The notes: a model not told the origin generated them from the letters alone. A DNA stretch of 64,000 nt from an uncultured Bacteroidota bacterium (GCA_902775135.1 CACYKY010000004.1:62001-126000), one strand, 5' to 3'. Shown: positions 16,006-25,641, numbered from the stretch's first letter. Translations and numbers: made by a program.

Positions 16006-17967
16006 TTACTTCACTTCCTCGTAGTCGACGTCGGTGACGTTGTCGTTGGGGTTACCGCCTTGCTGTCCGCCACCTGCGTTACCGGCCGAGCCGTTGCCAT
16101 AGCTGGGGTTACCGCCCATGTTGTTGGGGTCAAAACCCTGTCCGGGGTTCTGTCCGCCGGCCTGCTGCTGGGCTTTGTACATGTCCTCGCTGGCGGCCTG
16201 CCAGGCGGCGTTGATTTTGGCCATGGCGGCGTCAATCTGCTGGACGTTGCGGGCGCTGTGAGCGGCCTTCAGCTCATTCAAAGCACTCTCGATGGCGTTC
16301 TTCTTGTCGGCGGGAATCTTGTCGCCATAGTCCTTCAGGTTCTTCTCGCTCTGGAAGATCATACCGTCGGCATTGTTGATCTTCTCCACCTCTTCCTTGG
16401 CCTTCTTGTCGGCGTCGGCATGGGCTTCGGCTTCGGCTTTCATGCGCTTGATCTCGTCTTCGCTCAGGCCGCTGCTGGCCTCGATGCGGATGTTCTGACT
16501 CTTGCCGGTGGCCTTGTCGAGGGCGCTGACGTTGAGGATGCCGTTGGCGTCGATATCGAAGGTGACCTCAATCTGGGGCACTCCACGCGGCGCAGGCGGA
16601 ATGCCGGCCAAGTGGAAGCGGCCGATGGTCTTGTTGTCATTGGCCATGGGACGCTCGCCCTGTAGCACGTGGATCTCCACCTCGGGCTGGTTGTCGGCAG
16701 CGGTGCTGAACACCTGGCTCTTCTTGGTCGGGATGGTGGTGTTGGCGTCGATGAGCTTGGTCATCACGCCGCCAAGGGTCTCGATACCCAGCGACAGAGG
16801 AGTGACGTCGAGCAGCAGCACGTCCTTCACCTCGCCGGTGAGCACACCGCCCTGGATGGCGGCGCCGATGGCAACCACCTCGTCGGGGTTGACACCCTTG
16901 CTGGGCACCTTGCCGAAGAATTCTTCAACCTTCTTCTGCACGGCGGGGATTCTCGAAGAACCGCCAACCAAAATCACTTCGTTGATGTCGCTGTTGCTCA
17001 AGCCGGCGTCGCGCATGGCCTGACGGCAGGGTTCGATGGTGGCGCGGATCAGGTCGTCGCAGAGCTGCTCGAACTTGGCGCGGGTAAGTTTCATCACCAG
17101 GTGCTGCGGCACGCCGTCGGCAACGGTGATGTAAGGCAGGTTAATCTCGGTCTCCATCGAGCTGGAGAGCTCAATCTTGGCCTTCTCGGCAGCCTCTTTC
17201 AGGCGCTGCATGGCCATGGGGTCCTTGCGGAGGTCGATGCCCTTGTCGCTCTGGAAGCTGTCGGCCATCCAGTTGATAATCTTGCGGTCGAAGTCGTCGC
17301 CGCCGAGGTGCGTGTTACCATTGGTACTCTTCACCTCGAAGACACCGTCGCCGAGGTTCAGGATGGAGATATCAAAGGTACCGCCACCGAGGTCGAACAC
17401 TGCCACGTTCATGTCCTGGGCCTTCTTGTCGAGGCCATAGGCCAGTGCGGCAGCGGTAGGCTCGTTGACGATACGGCGCACCTTCAAGCCTGCAATCTCG
17501 CCGGCCTCCTTGGTGGCCTGACGCTGGCTGTCGTTGAAGTAGGCGGGGACGGTGATGACTGCCTCCGTCACCTCGGTGCCGAGGTAGTCTTCGGCGGTCT
17601 TCTTCATCTTCTGCAGCACGATGGCGCTGATCTCCTGCGGGGTGTACTGGCGACCGTTGATGTCGACGCAGGGAGTGTTGTTGTTGCCGCGCACCACCTT
17701 GTAGGGCACAGCCTCAATCTCCTTGGTCACCTGGTCGTAGGTCTCGCCCATGAAGCGCTTGATGCTGTAGACGGTGTTGTGGGGGTTGGTGATGGCCTGA
17801 CGCTTGGCGGGGTCGCCCACCTTGCGGTCGCCATTCTCGAGGAAGCCCACCACCGACGGGGTGGTGCGGTTGCCCTCGCTGTTAGCGATAACTACGGGTT
17901 CGTTACCTTCCATGACGCTGACACAGCTGTTGGTTGTGCCGAGGTCGATTCCGATGATTTTTGCCAT
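16006..17967 (-). CDS. dnaK: Molecular chaperone DnaK (Hsp70)
   Basis: 653-residue ATP-driven chaperone that works with DnaJ and GrpE, both also in this window. [20 protein letters not shown] opens the ATPase domain, [14 protein letters not shown] is the phosphate-2 region, and the substrate-binding domain ([20 protein letters not shown]) is followed by the helical lid and a Gly/Asn-rich tail ending DVDYEEVK. I start at ATG 17967, as the longer frame to 18168 is low-complexity leader. The 3' end is duplicated at 10135-10516. Its leader holds CCTTAAGG-like short repeats and, at 18119-18152, palindromes shared with the grpE region. Confidence 0.97.
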   Translation of the reverse strand: MAKIIGIDLGTTNSCVSVMEGNEPVVIANSEGNRTTPSVVGFLENGDRKVGDPAKRQAITNPHNTVYSIKRFMGETYDQVTKEIEAVPYKVVRGNNNTPCVDINGRQYTPQEISAIVLQKMKKTAEDYLGTEVTEAVITVPAYFNDSQRQATKEAGEIAGLKVRRIVNEPTAAALAYGLDKKAQDMNVAVFDLGGGTFDISILNLGDGVFEVKSTNGNTHLGGDDFDRKIINWMADSFQSDKGIDLRKDPMAMQRLKEAAEKAKIELSSSMETEINLPYITVADGVPQHLVMKLTRAKFEQLCDDLIRATIEPCRQAMRDAGLSNSDINEVILVGGSSRIPAVQKKVEEFFGKVPSKGVNPDEVVAIGAAIQGGVLTGEVKDVLLLDVTPLSLGIETLGGVMTKLIDANTTIPTKKSQVFSTAADNQPEVEIHVLQGERPMANDNKTIGRFHLAGIPPAPRGVPQIEVTFDIDANGILNVSALDKATGKSQNIRIEASSGLSEDEIKRMKAEAEAHADADKKAKEEVEKINNADGMIFQSEKNLKDYGDKIPADKKNAIESALNELKAAHSARNVQQIDAAMAKINAAWQAASEDMYKAQQQAGGQNPGQGFDPNNMGGNPSYGNGSAGNAGGGQQGGNPNDNVTDVDYEEVK

Positions 17968-18118
17968 AATATTGTTCCTTTCTTTTTTTGTTTTCTTGTT
18001 TTTTTGGATCCTTAAGGTCCTTAGGGCCTTTAATGTCCTTAAAGTCTTAAGGCGACACCCTACAAACAACAACATCCGTGCCAACTGACAAGTGGCGCCT
18101 CGTAGTGGGCGCAATCTT

Positions 18119-18152
18119 GTCAAAACTGACACGGATGCTGACAAAATGGCAG
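18119..18152. promoter_or_regulatory. Candidate chaperone operator upstream of dnaK
   Basis: TGTCAAAACTGACA (18119-18132) is a palindrome with a 4-base centre. CTGACAAAATGGCAG (18138-18152) is a near-palindrome that recurs exactly at 21076-21090. Related sites lie before grpE (33981-34014). Role in heat-shock control is inferred. Confidence 0.45.
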
Positions 18153-18168
18153 TCGGCAGGTCCAACAC

Positions 18169-19665
18169 CTACCTCGTCACCACCACCTTATGTGCGGGGC
18201 GCGAGCCGACCTTGACGACATATACACCCGCCTGCAGGCCTCGGGGGGCGACGCGGCGCCCCATGACGTCGAACACACACACCTCCTCGCCGTCGCCACC
18301 CGCAACGATGATGTTGCCGTCATGGGCATAGACCCGTAGGTTGTCGGCCACAGCATCGGTGCCTATGTCGGTGGTGCCGAAGAAGCGGACGTGGAAGGTC
18401 AGCGAGTCGCCATGCTCCTGGATTCCGTAGATCTCGAAGCTCTCCTCCGGGGTGCCGTCCGTAAGGTAGGGGTGCGGGTCGCTGGTGGGGCCAAAGTAGT
18501 TGCGGCCACTCTCGTGGCTGAAGTTGGCATTCTCAATATCGCCGTTCACAGTGTCCGACTCGCTACCTGGACGGAAAATCCAGTACTGGTGCACACGATC
18601 GCCCCCATCGAAGAACGAGTTGGCAAACGATCCTCGGTAGTCGATCGGCACGGTGTCTACCCAGCGCGCCACCAGCAGGCCCGTGCCATAGATGCCACTC
18701 TCGAAGGGGTCGCTGGCGTTGCGATACTCGAACGTGAACCACTGGTTGCTGTCGATGGCAGAACGAATGTAGTAGCAGTTCTGCGAAGGACTGCTGCCCA
18801 CGCTGCGCAGCGTGTATTCGCCGTCGGCGGTAATCTCGATGGGGTCGTCGCTGACATGCAGAAACTTGTTTTTGTAGATGGCGGCGGTATGGTTGGGACC
18901 ATACCAGTTGCCATGCATGATGTCCCAAGCGCCGGCAGGCATCACATAGTCATAATTCATATAGTGGTAGAGGTCGGGCAATCCGAGCGAATGCCCCATC
19001 TCGTGGCAGAAAACACGGACGTCGAAGTAGCTCCTGCCAGCGCCTTCAAACTCAAAGTTGAACGCGTTGGGGCGCACGCCGTTGACAGTCACCGTGTGGT
19101 CCAGCGAGTCGTGGGGGAAATACTCCATGTGGGGCCACAGCAGCGAGGCCCAGTCACCGACGCCACCCTTGACGATGAAGCTGATGTTGTCGATATCGCC
19201 GTCACCGTCACCGTCAAGGTTCACCGTGTCGGGCACCAGGTGCATCGAGTCGACATAATCCAGTATGCGCCCCAGCAACTGCGCCTCTATCATCGCAACA
19301 CCCATGAAGGGTATCTCGCACTGGTAGCCGATGGGGTTCGACTCGCTCCACGGCTGGAAGGCGCCGCGCGGGTTAGGGTCGACGTAGGAGACGATGACTC
19401 CGTTCTGTACATTACTGGTATAGATGGTATTGTAATGGATGCGGCCGTAGGACATCGCATCGTAGTAGTTGTAGACGCTATAGTAGCCCGGCTCTCGCGA
19501 GTTGAACATCGAGTCAATTGCGTAGAACGAATGGTCAATCTCCTCGTCATCGGCGAAGCGCACAAAGACTACAAGGTTGGTCAGTTCGCGGGTGTCGGCC
19601 TGTGCGTTCACCACGTCCGGAATCATCATGGCTGCCGCCAGAAGGAAAAAGTAGATTTGTCTCAT
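18169..19665 (-). CDS. Secreted M6-family metalloprotease, type IX secretion cargo
   Basis: 498 residues with a signal peptide (MRQIYFFLLAAAMMIPDVVNA). The zinc motif HEMGHSLGLPDLYH near residue 220, plus MPAGAWDIMHGNW, matches peptidase family M6 (immune inhibitor A-like). The last ~80 residues, LRVYAHDGNIIVAG ... VFDVMGRRVAPRGLQAGVYV ... KVVVTR, form a type A C-terminal sorting domain that directs proteins through the type IX secretion system and is normally removed. PorX, GldJ, PorP and a PorE-like protein encoded elsewhere in the window agree. Start ATG 19665. Confidence 0.88.
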   Translation of the reverse strand: MRQIYFFLLAAAMMIPDVVNAQADTRELTNLVVFVRFADDEEIDHSFYAIDSMFNSREPGYYSVYNYYDAMSYGRIHYNTIYTSNVQNGVIVSYVDPNPRGAFQPWSESNPIGYQCEIPFMGVAMIEAQLLGRILDYVDSMHLVPDTVNLDGDGDGDIDNISFIVKGGVGDWASLLWPHMEYFPHDSLDHTVTVNGVRPNAFNFEFEGAGRSYFDVRVFCHEMGHSLGLPDLYHYMNYDYVMPAGAWDIMHGNWYGPNHTAAIYKNKFLHVSDDPIEITADGEYTLRSVGSSPSQNCYYIRSAIDSNQWFTFEYRNASDPFESGIYGTGLLVARWVDTVPIDYRGSFANSFFDGGDRVHQYWIFRPGSESDTVNGDIENANFSHESGRNYFGPTSDPHPYLTDGTPEESFEIYGIQEHGDSLTFHVRFFGTTDIGTDAVADNLRVYAHDGNIIVAGGDGEEVCVFDVMGRRVAPRGLQAGVYVVKVGSRPAHKVVVTR

Positions 19666-19698
19666 CTTTTATTAAAGTTTATTAATATGTATTCATTT

Positions 19699-21021
19699 TC
19701 AAAAAACATAATTCACACCCAAGTCAATCCAGAAGGGGGAGCCAAGCCCACGGTCGACGCAATGGGCCAGCTCGGCGGAGAGAATGAAATTCTCATTCCA
19801 CGCCAGTTTGAACCCCATGCCATAGGAGGCCAAGGGGCGCTGTGCCTCTTCGCGCAAACGCACTTCAACAAAGCTCGCCGCCGAACCGGGAGTAGTGCTG
19901 AAAGCATCGGCCTGACGGTCCAAACGATAGGGCTGCACAATGAATCCGAGGTCAAAGAAGGGGTTGACGGCAATATAGAAATACTGGTTCCAGAGGGCGA
20001 ACTTCACCACCTTGACCCTCAGCTCAAAGTTGCCCCACACCACTCCGTCGGCCACAATGCGGTTCTCATAGTAGCCACGGATGGTCTTGGCGCTGCCAAA
20101 CCCCTCGGTGAGCATGGTATGCGGCACCAGCATGGGGATGCTCTGCTGCATGTAGAAGGGGGCGTCGCCGTTAATGGTGCCTTCGTAGCCAAGCCGATAG
20201 GCAAAGACAGGGTCGCCTGGCTTCAATCCGAGCGGAATGTGCAGAAAATGGGAGAAATAGGCACAAGCCTTGAAATAATTGTGCTTCGCTGCAAAGCCGC
20301 CGTTGAGGAAAGCCTCGAGCAGGATGCCGCGGTTGGGTGCCGCCTCGATATCACGCGTATCATATACTATTCCGCCGCGCACCTCCAACACGTTGCCTCC
20401 TCCGGCCTCCTCGCTACCGATAATGCCGCCGTCCACATACGCTCGATAAAGCGTCGCCGTGTCGTTGCCGCCATAGCGAGAACCGTCGTAGTCGCGCAGG
20501 CGATAGTTGGAGAAACTGACTCCCGCCACCACCTTCATCTTCGGCGATAGGGGCCGTTGGAAATTGGCAAAAGCCTGAAAGATATTGCGGTCAACGTTGT
20601 AGTGCAGCTCCTCGTCGAGCTCCTCGCTGTAGGGCTGCGCCGCTCCGTTGAATCCGTAGAAGTAGTAGAGCGGATCCATAATGTCGAGGGCCGAAAGGGT
20701 CACACGCCATCCCGGCAGCAACGCCTTGCTGTCAAGTGCCAGCCAGAAGCGCGAACGCCCCTTGGTGAAGTGCGACGCCTCGAACGAAAACTTGTGCAGC
20801 GGGTCGGGATAAGAATTACCCTCTCCGTAGCCATAGTAGAACACATTGCCACAGGCGCCGAACTGGAACCCCAGCGTATTGCTGTAGGTCAGCGTGGGGA
20901 AAAGGCCCAGCTGCCACCCCTCCTTCACCTCCCGCACGACGCTGTCGGCCGACTGCGCCATAGCTGTCCCCATGCCCGTACTCAACAGAGCCAACGTCAA
21001 TAGCAAACCTTTGATGTCCAT
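19699..21021 (-). CDS. Outer-membrane beta-barrel protein, Omp85/surface-antigen-like
   Basis: 440 residues from ATG 21021, with signal peptide MDIKGLLLTLALLSTGMGTAMAQ and an aromatic C-terminal strand ending WIDLGVNYVF, typical of outer-membrane barrels. Strands such as LEVRGGIVYDTRDIEAAPNRGILLEAF and the glycine-rich turns resemble the bacterial surface antigen (BamA C-terminal) barrel, but no POTRA domains are present, so it is not BamA itself. A promoter lies just upstream, preceded by the CTGACAAAATGGCAG motif also found before dnaK, suggesting stress control. Substrate or role unknown. Confidence 0.75.
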   Translation of the reverse strand: MDIKGLLLTLALLSTGMGTAMAQSADSVVREVKEGWQLGLFPTLTYSNTLGFQFGACGNVFYYGYGEGNSYPDPLHKFSFEASHFTKGRSRFWLALDSKALLPGWRVTLSALDIMDPLYYFYGFNGAAQPYSEELDEELHYNVDRNIFQAFANFQRPLSPKMKVVAGVSFSNYRLRDYDGSRYGGNDTATLYRAYVDGGIIGSEEAGGGNVLEVRGGIVYDTRDIEAAPNRGILLEAFLNGGFAAKHNYFKACAYFSHFLHIPLGLKPGDPVFAYRLGYEGTINGDAPFYMQQSIPMLVPHTMLTEGFGSAKTIRGYYENRIVADGVVWGNFELRVKVVKFALWNQYFYIAVNPFFDLGFIVQPYRLDRQADAFSTTPGSAASFVEVRLREEAQRPLASYGMGFKLAWNENFILSAELAHCVDRGLGSPFWIDLGVNYVF

Positions 21022-21042
21022 TTTGTCCTTATATTTTTTTTG

Positions 21043-21069
21043 CAAAGATACTATTTTTTTCTGAAACAA
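21043..21069 (-). promoter_or_regulatory. Promoter for the outer-membrane protein
   Basis: On the minus strand TATCTTTG (21043-21050) is a good -7 element; TTG at 21067-21069 is a possible -33 element, somewhat close at 16 bp, with another TTG at 21073-21075. Confidence 0.55.
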
Positions 21070-21074
21070 CGACA

Positions 21075-21091
21075 ACTGACAAAATGGCAGT
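21075..21091. promoter_or_regulatory. ACTGACAAAATGGCAGT near-palindrome
   Basis: A 7-3-7 inverted repeat with one mismatch lies upstream of the outer-membrane protein promoter and 82 bp before murF. Its 15-bp core is identical to the site at 18138-18152 upstream of dnaK. Confidence 0.45.
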
Positions 21092-21173
21092 CCTGTCATT
21101 TCCTCCCCCACCCTTGCAAAAAATCCTTGTCCATCGGCACAATAAAAAAAGCATCAACGGCGTTATTCTAAAC

Positions 21174-22586
21174 ATGATAGAAAGACTTTACAAGACATAT
21201 TTGGTATCGCGCGCTGTCACCACCGACTCGCGCGCCATCACCCCCGGATGCATCTTCTTTGCCTTCAAGGGCGAGCATTTCGATGGCAACGCCTTTGCTC
21301 CGCAAGCCCTCGAGCAAGGCGCCGCCCTGTGCGTCATCAGCGATCCACAATACCAAATCGACGACCGTTGCATCGTCGTCCCCGACGTGCTGCGCACCCT
21401 GCAGGAACTTGCCTGCGAGCACCGCCGCCACCTCACCATCCCCGTCGTCGGCATCACCGGCACCAACGGCAAGACCACCACCAAGGAACTGGTCACCGCC
21501 GTTCTCGCCAAGCGCTACCGCGTGTCGGCCACCAAGGGCAACTTCAACAACCACCTCGGCGTGCCGCTGACCCTGCTGTCCATCCCCGCCAATGCCGAGA
21601 TTGCCGTCGTCGAGATGGGCGCCAACCATCCGGGCGAAATCGAGTTCCTCTGCCGCATCGCCGACCCCGACTGCGGCCTCATCACCAATGTGGGTCGTGC
21701 CCACCTCGAAGGCTTCGGCAGCTTCGAGGGCGTCGTCATGACCAAGACCGAACTCTACCGCTGGCTGGCGGGCAAGCACGGCTTGGTCTTCGTCAACGCC
21801 GACAACCAACGCCTCATGCACGAAGCCGATCACCTGGCCACCATCCCTGGCTTGCGCTCCGTCATCCCCGCCTACGCTCCCGACAACCCCGCCTTCGTGC
21901 CTACCACCATCGAGAAGACCCCCATCTCGCTGCTCACCTATGGCCGCTCTCAGGGAGCCGACGTGCGCGGCACCCTGGTGACTTCAGCCACCCAGCCACT
22001 CAGCCACTCAGCCACTCAGCCACTCAACCCCTACCTGCACTTCTATTTCGAGGTGGGCGACAATGTCTACAACGTCCGCACTCACCTCTTGGGCGACTAC
22101 AACTTCGACAACTGCATGGCCGCCGTCACCGTGGGCCTGCACTTCGGCGTCGAGCCTTTCGACATCAAGGAGGCCATCGAAGCCTACATACCTTCCAACC
22201 AGCGCTCCGAATATCGCGAATCACCTCGCGGCAACCGCCTCTACCTCGACTGCTACAACGCCAACCCCTCCTCCATGGCCGCCGCCATATCCTCCTTTGC
22301 AAATATGCATGGCACCATGGCCATCATCGGCGGCATGCACGAGCTTGGCCACGAGGAGCTCCGCGAACACCAGAAAATAGTCGATATGCTCAACGAGTGC
22401 CACCTCGACCATGTCCTCCTCGTAGGCCCCGAGTTCAACGCCCTCAACCTCCCCGCCAACATGCTACGCTTCCCCGACACCGCCGCCGTGGCCGAATGGC
22501 TCAAAGCCAACCCCATCAGCGGCGCCACCATCCTCGTCAAAGGCTCCAACACCAACCGCCTCTGGACCCTCGAAGAATTATTGTAA
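21174..22586 (+). CDS. murF: UDP-N-acetylmuramoyl-tripeptide--D-alanyl-D-alanine ligase
   Basis: 470-residue cytoplasmic ligase adding D-Ala-D-Ala to the peptidoglycan precursor. The ATP loop VGITGTNGKTTTKELV is near residue 92, followed by VVEMGANHPGEIEFLCRIADP and the Mur C-terminal domain with DCYNANPSSMAAAI. ATG 21174 (MIERLYKTYLVSRAVTTDSR) is the natural start; the longer frame from 21084 reads through promoter sequence. An octamer array encodes TSATQPLSHSATQPLNP at about 270-285, between central and C-terminal domains, so the protein is slightly longer than usual. A second MurF domain exists in the Alr fusion at 28436-30907. Confidence 0.92.
   Translation: MIERLYKTYLVSRAVTTDSRAITPGCIFFAFKGEHFDGNAFAPQALEQGAALCVISDPQYQIDDRCIVVPDVLRTLQELACEHRRHLTIPVVGITGTNGKTTTKELVTAVLAKRYRVSATKGNFNNHLGVPLTLLSIPANAEIAVVEMGANHPGEIEFLCRIADPDCGLITNVGRAHLEGFGSFEGVVMTKTELYRWLAGKHGLVFVNADNQRLMHEADHLATIPGLRSVIPAYAPDNPAFVPTTIEKTPISLLTYGRSQGADVRGTLVTSATQPLSHSATQPLNPYLHFYFEVGDNVYNVRTHLLGDYNFDNCMAAVTVGLHFGVEPFDIKEAIEAYIPSNQRSEYRESPRGNRLYLDCYNANPSSMAAAISSFANMHGTMAIIGGMHELGHEELREHQKIVDMLNECHLDHVLLVGPEFNALNLPANMLRFPDTAAVAEWLKANPISGATILVKGSNTNRLWTLEELL
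21985..22026. repeat. CAGCCACT octamer array inside murF
   Basis: Five units of CAGCCACT or a close variant lie in frame. The complementary pattern CTGAGTGG occurs in spacers at 43300-43324 and 46241-46262, so this is a dispersed family and not murF sequence. Confidence 0.9.
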
Positions 22587-22605
22587 AAACATAAAAAACA
22601 AAACA

Positions 22606-23379
22606 ATGAAAAACGCAACACGCCTCTTAGTCCTATTCTTTGTGGCTGCCACAACGTTCTTCGCTTCCTGCAGCGACGGCGCCGACACCCCCTCCTCCCT
22701 CGCCGGGACCACATGGGTAGCCCAAACCCAAATAACAGACACCGCCTACGACGGCACCGTAATAAGTGTACAAACCATAGTCTGGCAGTTAACCTTTGTC
22801 GACGGAACATCCGGAATGTTCTACGCCAAAACCCAGAGAAACTCCGAACAGCCCAGCGAATACCGTTTCCCCATCTCCTACACCTATTCCCTCTCTGGCA
22901 GCACCGGCAGCGGAAGCATCGCCCCCGAAGTCCTCTTGGGTTCCGAGGAAAACCTAAGCATGCCTTTCACCGTCAACGGCAACAAGCTCACCCTTTCCAA
23001 TACCGGCAACGGCGACATCGTCTTCACCCGGCAGTCTTCCTCCCCCACCCCCGCAGCCACCGGCCTCGAAGGCACAACATGGCAGACAACCTTTTCTCAG
23101 CCATACCTCGACGATGACGACAACGAGCACGACGGCAACCTCACCCTTACCATCGCCTTCGCAAACTCCTACTCCGGCACCATGAGGGCAACATATACTG
23201 TTCCCGACATTCCCTCGGCAGGCTACGACGACGGCGGAACCTTCAGCTACTCCTACACCGCCCCCAACGGCACAATCAACCTACCCTTCGCCGAGGCAGA
23301 GTTCTCCTTCACCATCGATGGCGACGACCTGACTTTGGTCATGGAGCAAAACCGAATCTACACACTGCACAAAATTTAA
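22606..23379 (+). CDS. Lipoprotein with two lipocalin-like repeats
   Basis: 257 residues with a lipoprotein signal (LLVLFFVAATTFFASCSD). Two similar halves each open with a lipocalin-like motif, SLAGTTWVAQTQ and GLEGTTWQTTFSQPY, and end with a beta strand such as GDDLTLVMEQNRIYTLHKI, resembling META or lipocalin-like domains of Bacteroidota lipoproteins. The specific function is unknown. It follows murF by 19 bp and precedes a shorter paralogue, so the three may be co-transcribed. Confidence 0.75.
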   Translation: MKNATRLLVLFFVAATTFFASCSDGADTPSSLAGTTWVAQTQITDTAYDGTVISVQTIVWQLTFVDGTSGMFYAKTQRNSEQPSEYRFPISYTYSLSGSTGSGSIAPEVLLGSEENLSMPFTVNGNKLTLSNTGNGDIVFTRQSSSPTPAATGLEGTTWQTTFSQPYLDDDDNEHDGNLTLTIAFANSYSGTMRATYTVPDIPSAGYDDGGTFSYSYTAPNGTINLPFAEAEFSFTIDGDDLTLVMEQNRIYTLHKI

Positions 23380-23407
23380 TTCAACAAACCTTTTAAAAAC
23401 AAAAAAA

Positions 23408-23887
23408 ATGAAACAGTTCAAAAAAATGATGGCCATGCTCTTCGTAGCAGCCACAATGACCTTCGGCGCTTGCAGCGACGATGAGAAAGAAACAACCACC
23501 CCCGACAACATTGCCGGCACCCAATGGGTTGGCAACGTTTCCAACTCCTACACCATGCAAGGCATCACCATGAACTTCGACCAGAATTTCAACATGAAGT
23601 TCACCGACAACGAAAACGGCCAAATGGCCACCGACTACAGCATTGAATTCCCCGCCAGTCCCTACGCCAACCAAAACCAGAGCGATACCTTCAACTTCAA
23701 TTACACCTTCGACGGCACCACCCTGACCCTCAGCGAGAACGGAACAGCGGTGTCCACGCTGACCTACAACAAAAGCAACGACACCTTCACCATGCCCATC
23801 CCCAATGCCGATGAAGAAATAGCCGAATTGGGAGTTACGCTCGAAGAAATTCTTGGCACCACCCAGGTGGTCTTCCACAAGAAATGA
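23408..23887 (+). CDS. Small lipocalin-like lipoprotein
   Basis: 159 residues with signal MKQFKKMMAMLFVAATMTFG and lipobox Cys in FGACSDD. One lipocalin-like unit starts NIAGTQWVGNVSNSY and contains FDGTTLTLSENG, paralogous to each half of the preceding gene. It probably sits in the outer or inner membrane facing the periplasm. It follows an A-rich leader and ends at a strong terminator, closing the murF transcript. Function unknown. Confidence 0.75.
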   Translation: MKQFKKMMAMLFVAATMTFGACSDDEKETTTPDNIAGTQWVGNVSNSYTMQGITMNFDQNFNMKFTDNENGQMATDYSIEFPASPYANQNQSDTFNFNYTFDGTTLTLSENGTAVSTLTYNKSNDTFTMPIPNADEEIAELGVTLEEILGTTQVVFHKK

Positions 23888-23915
23888 CTTTGCACACACC
23901 GCCAAACAAAACGAA

Positions 23916-23952
23916 GAGAGGAACCATTCCGGTTCCTCTCTCTTTTTTTTTT
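23916..23952 (+). terminator. Terminator of the murF-lipoprotein operon
   Basis: GAGAGGAACC (23916-23925) pairs perfectly with GGTTCCTCTC (23931-23940), followed by T(C)T10. Confidence 0.92.
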
Positions 23953-23958
23953 AAATTG

Positions 23959-24032
23959 TCGGGGTGAAAAGACTCGAACTTTCGACCCCTTGCACCCCAT
24001 GCAAGTGCGCTAGCCAACTGCGCCACACCCCG
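23959..24032 (-). tRNA. tRNA-Pro (GGG)
   Basis: Read on the minus strand, CGGGGTG pairs with CACCCCG to make the acceptor. The D stem is GCGC/GCGC, the anticodon stem CTTGC/GCAAG with loop ATGGGGT (anticodon GGG, G37), and the T arm carries TTCGAGT. C1-G72 and G37 fit bacterial proline tRNAs. CCA is not encoded. The tRNA lies directly behind a strong promoter. Confidence 0.88.
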
Positions 24033-24078
24033 AACAATTAGGTGATTTCAACGATTGTTTTTCTCTCGAAATCGGGTG

Positions 24079-24110
24079 CAAAAGTACACACTTTTTTAAT
24101 ACTGACCAAA
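24079..24110 (-). promoter_or_regulatory. tRNA-Pro promoter
   Basis: On the minus strand TACTTTTG (24079-24086) with TTTG (24107-24110) 20 bp upstream: an almost ideal Bacteroidota promoter. Confidence 0.8.
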
Positions 24111-24132
24111 TTTTTTTTAAAATATTTTTCAA

Positions 24133-25641
24133 TCACTTGTCTATCAACACCGTTAGACGCGAGGTTCCCGAAGCATTACTGCATCCGTCTCGTCCAATAC
24201 AACCATTGTCTACGTCGATTTTGACGGTCGGTGGCACCAGTGGATAGAGATAGTTTTCCAGCCTCTGGATGCGTTCGTCGGTGAGCAGCATGTTGAAATT
24301 CCTATTCGTCGTCAGGTCGTTGACAAGACTCATGGTGACCTTCATCGAGGGGTTGTCGTTGAGGAACTGCACCAGGGGTGCCAGCAACTCCATGCCGCGT
24401 TCGCTGAGTTCCACATCCACATCGGGTCCAAAAAGATCCTCGAAGAATATCTTCTGCCCTATCGGCAGACGGTCCATCTGCACGTCGCGACGGGCCTCGG
24501 CAATGAGGTACTCGTCGTCGCCCTTGGTGGTGTTCAGCTGCTCGAAGGCCACAAAGTAGTTGTCCATCTGGTAACTCAGCTCGTAGTATTGGTTGCATTG
24601 AAGGTACACGCGGTAGTGGCCGTCCTGGTCGGTTTGGGTGTTACACACCACATCCTTGCCCTGATGGGCCGTCACCACGACACCGGCCAGCGCATGGTCC
24701 TGCTTGTCGGTCACGGTGCCCCACAACAGCACACCGTCCAGCGCACCGGAAAAAGAGTAGAGCTGCGAGTCGGTGTCCGTCGAAGTTCTACGCGACACCC
24801 AATAGCCACAGTCAGCCACCGTGTCGATGGCCATATCCATGTCGTCGGCATAATCGGAATTGAGCGGCGACGGCAGCCTCTGCACTCGGCAACGCCCTAT
24901 CTGGAGCATCCCCACCGTGTCGCCCACCACATGGTCCGACATCAGGCGAGTGGAATAGATGCTCAGGTGTCCATTGTCCTCAGTATGGCCATTGGAGGCG
25001 AAGAGGAGGCAGTCGCGATACACCATCGGCGTCACCTCGTCCTTGCCGGTATTGACGCGGCGCCCCAGATTCTCGGGCTTCGACCAGCGTTTGCCGTCAA
25101 ACTGGGCATACCACAGGTCGTAGCCGCCCTCGCTATGTCTGGTTTCGTCCGATGCAAATATCAACACCTTGCCGTCGGCAGTAAAGGTGGGATGTTCCAC
25201 CGTCATTCCTTTGTTGAACCATCCGCCGCCCAATTTCACCATCTTCACCTTCTCGCCCTTGCTGCCGAAGGCGCTGCAACGGTAGAGGAACGAGCGTCCT
25301 TTCTCGTCGCGCGCGGTGAAATAGATGTCATCCGTCAGGGGCTGTCGCACCACATATTCCACATTCTCGTTCAGTCGGGCGAAGCCGGTATCGGCCCAGA
25401 ATCCCAGCAGCTGCTCGCCACTGCGCTGTGCCTTGAGCATCACCCCAGCGGTATAACAGTACATATCACCGTCGACAAACGACACATTCTTCACATTCCC
25501 GGGCAGAATGGCCATATGCTGGCGATTGGCCACGAAGGCCGATCCCTGAGCCTGGAGAAAAGTGAAACACGAAAAATGAAAAATGAGAAAGAGACACACG
25601 CCTCGCTTAACGATACTTGCTGTTTTCATGGTATTTTTCAT
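24133..25641 (-). CDS. PorE-like OmpA-family protein (type IX secretion)
   Basis: 502-residue exported protein. After the signal peptide come PD40-type propeller repeats (HPTFTADGKVLIFASDET; GGYDLWYAQFDGKRWSKPENLG), a carboxypeptidase-regulatory-like domain (LLWGTVTDKQDHALAGVVVT ... GHYRVYLQ), then an OmpA_C-like peptidoglycan-binding domain (FLNDNPSMKVTMSLVND ... NMLLTDERIQRLENYL). This order matches PorE and related proteins that tie the type IX machine to peptidoglycan, though the N-terminal TPR of PorE is absent. Its ATG overlaps the lon stop (ATGA), so it is coupled to lon. The signal peptide is partly encoded by AAAAATG-type repeats (about 25570-25589), a possible replacement. Confidence 0.72.
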   Translation of the reverse strand: MKNTMKTASIVKRGVCLFLIFHFSCFTFLQAQGSAFVANRQHMAILPGNVKNVSFVDGDMYCYTAGVMLKAQRSGEQLLGFWADTGFARLNENVEYVVRQPLTDDIYFTARDEKGRSFLYRCSAFGSKGEKVKMVKLGGGWFNKGMTVEHPTFTADGKVLIFASDETRHSEGGYDLWYAQFDGKRWSKPENLGRRVNTGKDEVTPMVYRDCLLFASNGHTEDNGHLSIYSTRLMSDHVVGDTVGMLQIGRCRVQRLPSPLNSDYADDMDMAIDTVADCGYWVSRRTSTDTDSQLYSFSGALDGVLLWGTVTDKQDHALAGVVVTAHQGKDVVCNTQTDQDGHYRVYLQCNQYYELSYQMDNYFVAFEQLNTTKGDDEYLIAEARRDVQMDRLPIGQKIFFEDLFGPDVDVELSERGMELLAPLVQFLNDNPSMKVTMSLVNDLTTNRNFNMLLTDERIQRLENYLYPLVPPTVKIDVDNGCIGRDGCSNASGTSRLTVLIDK

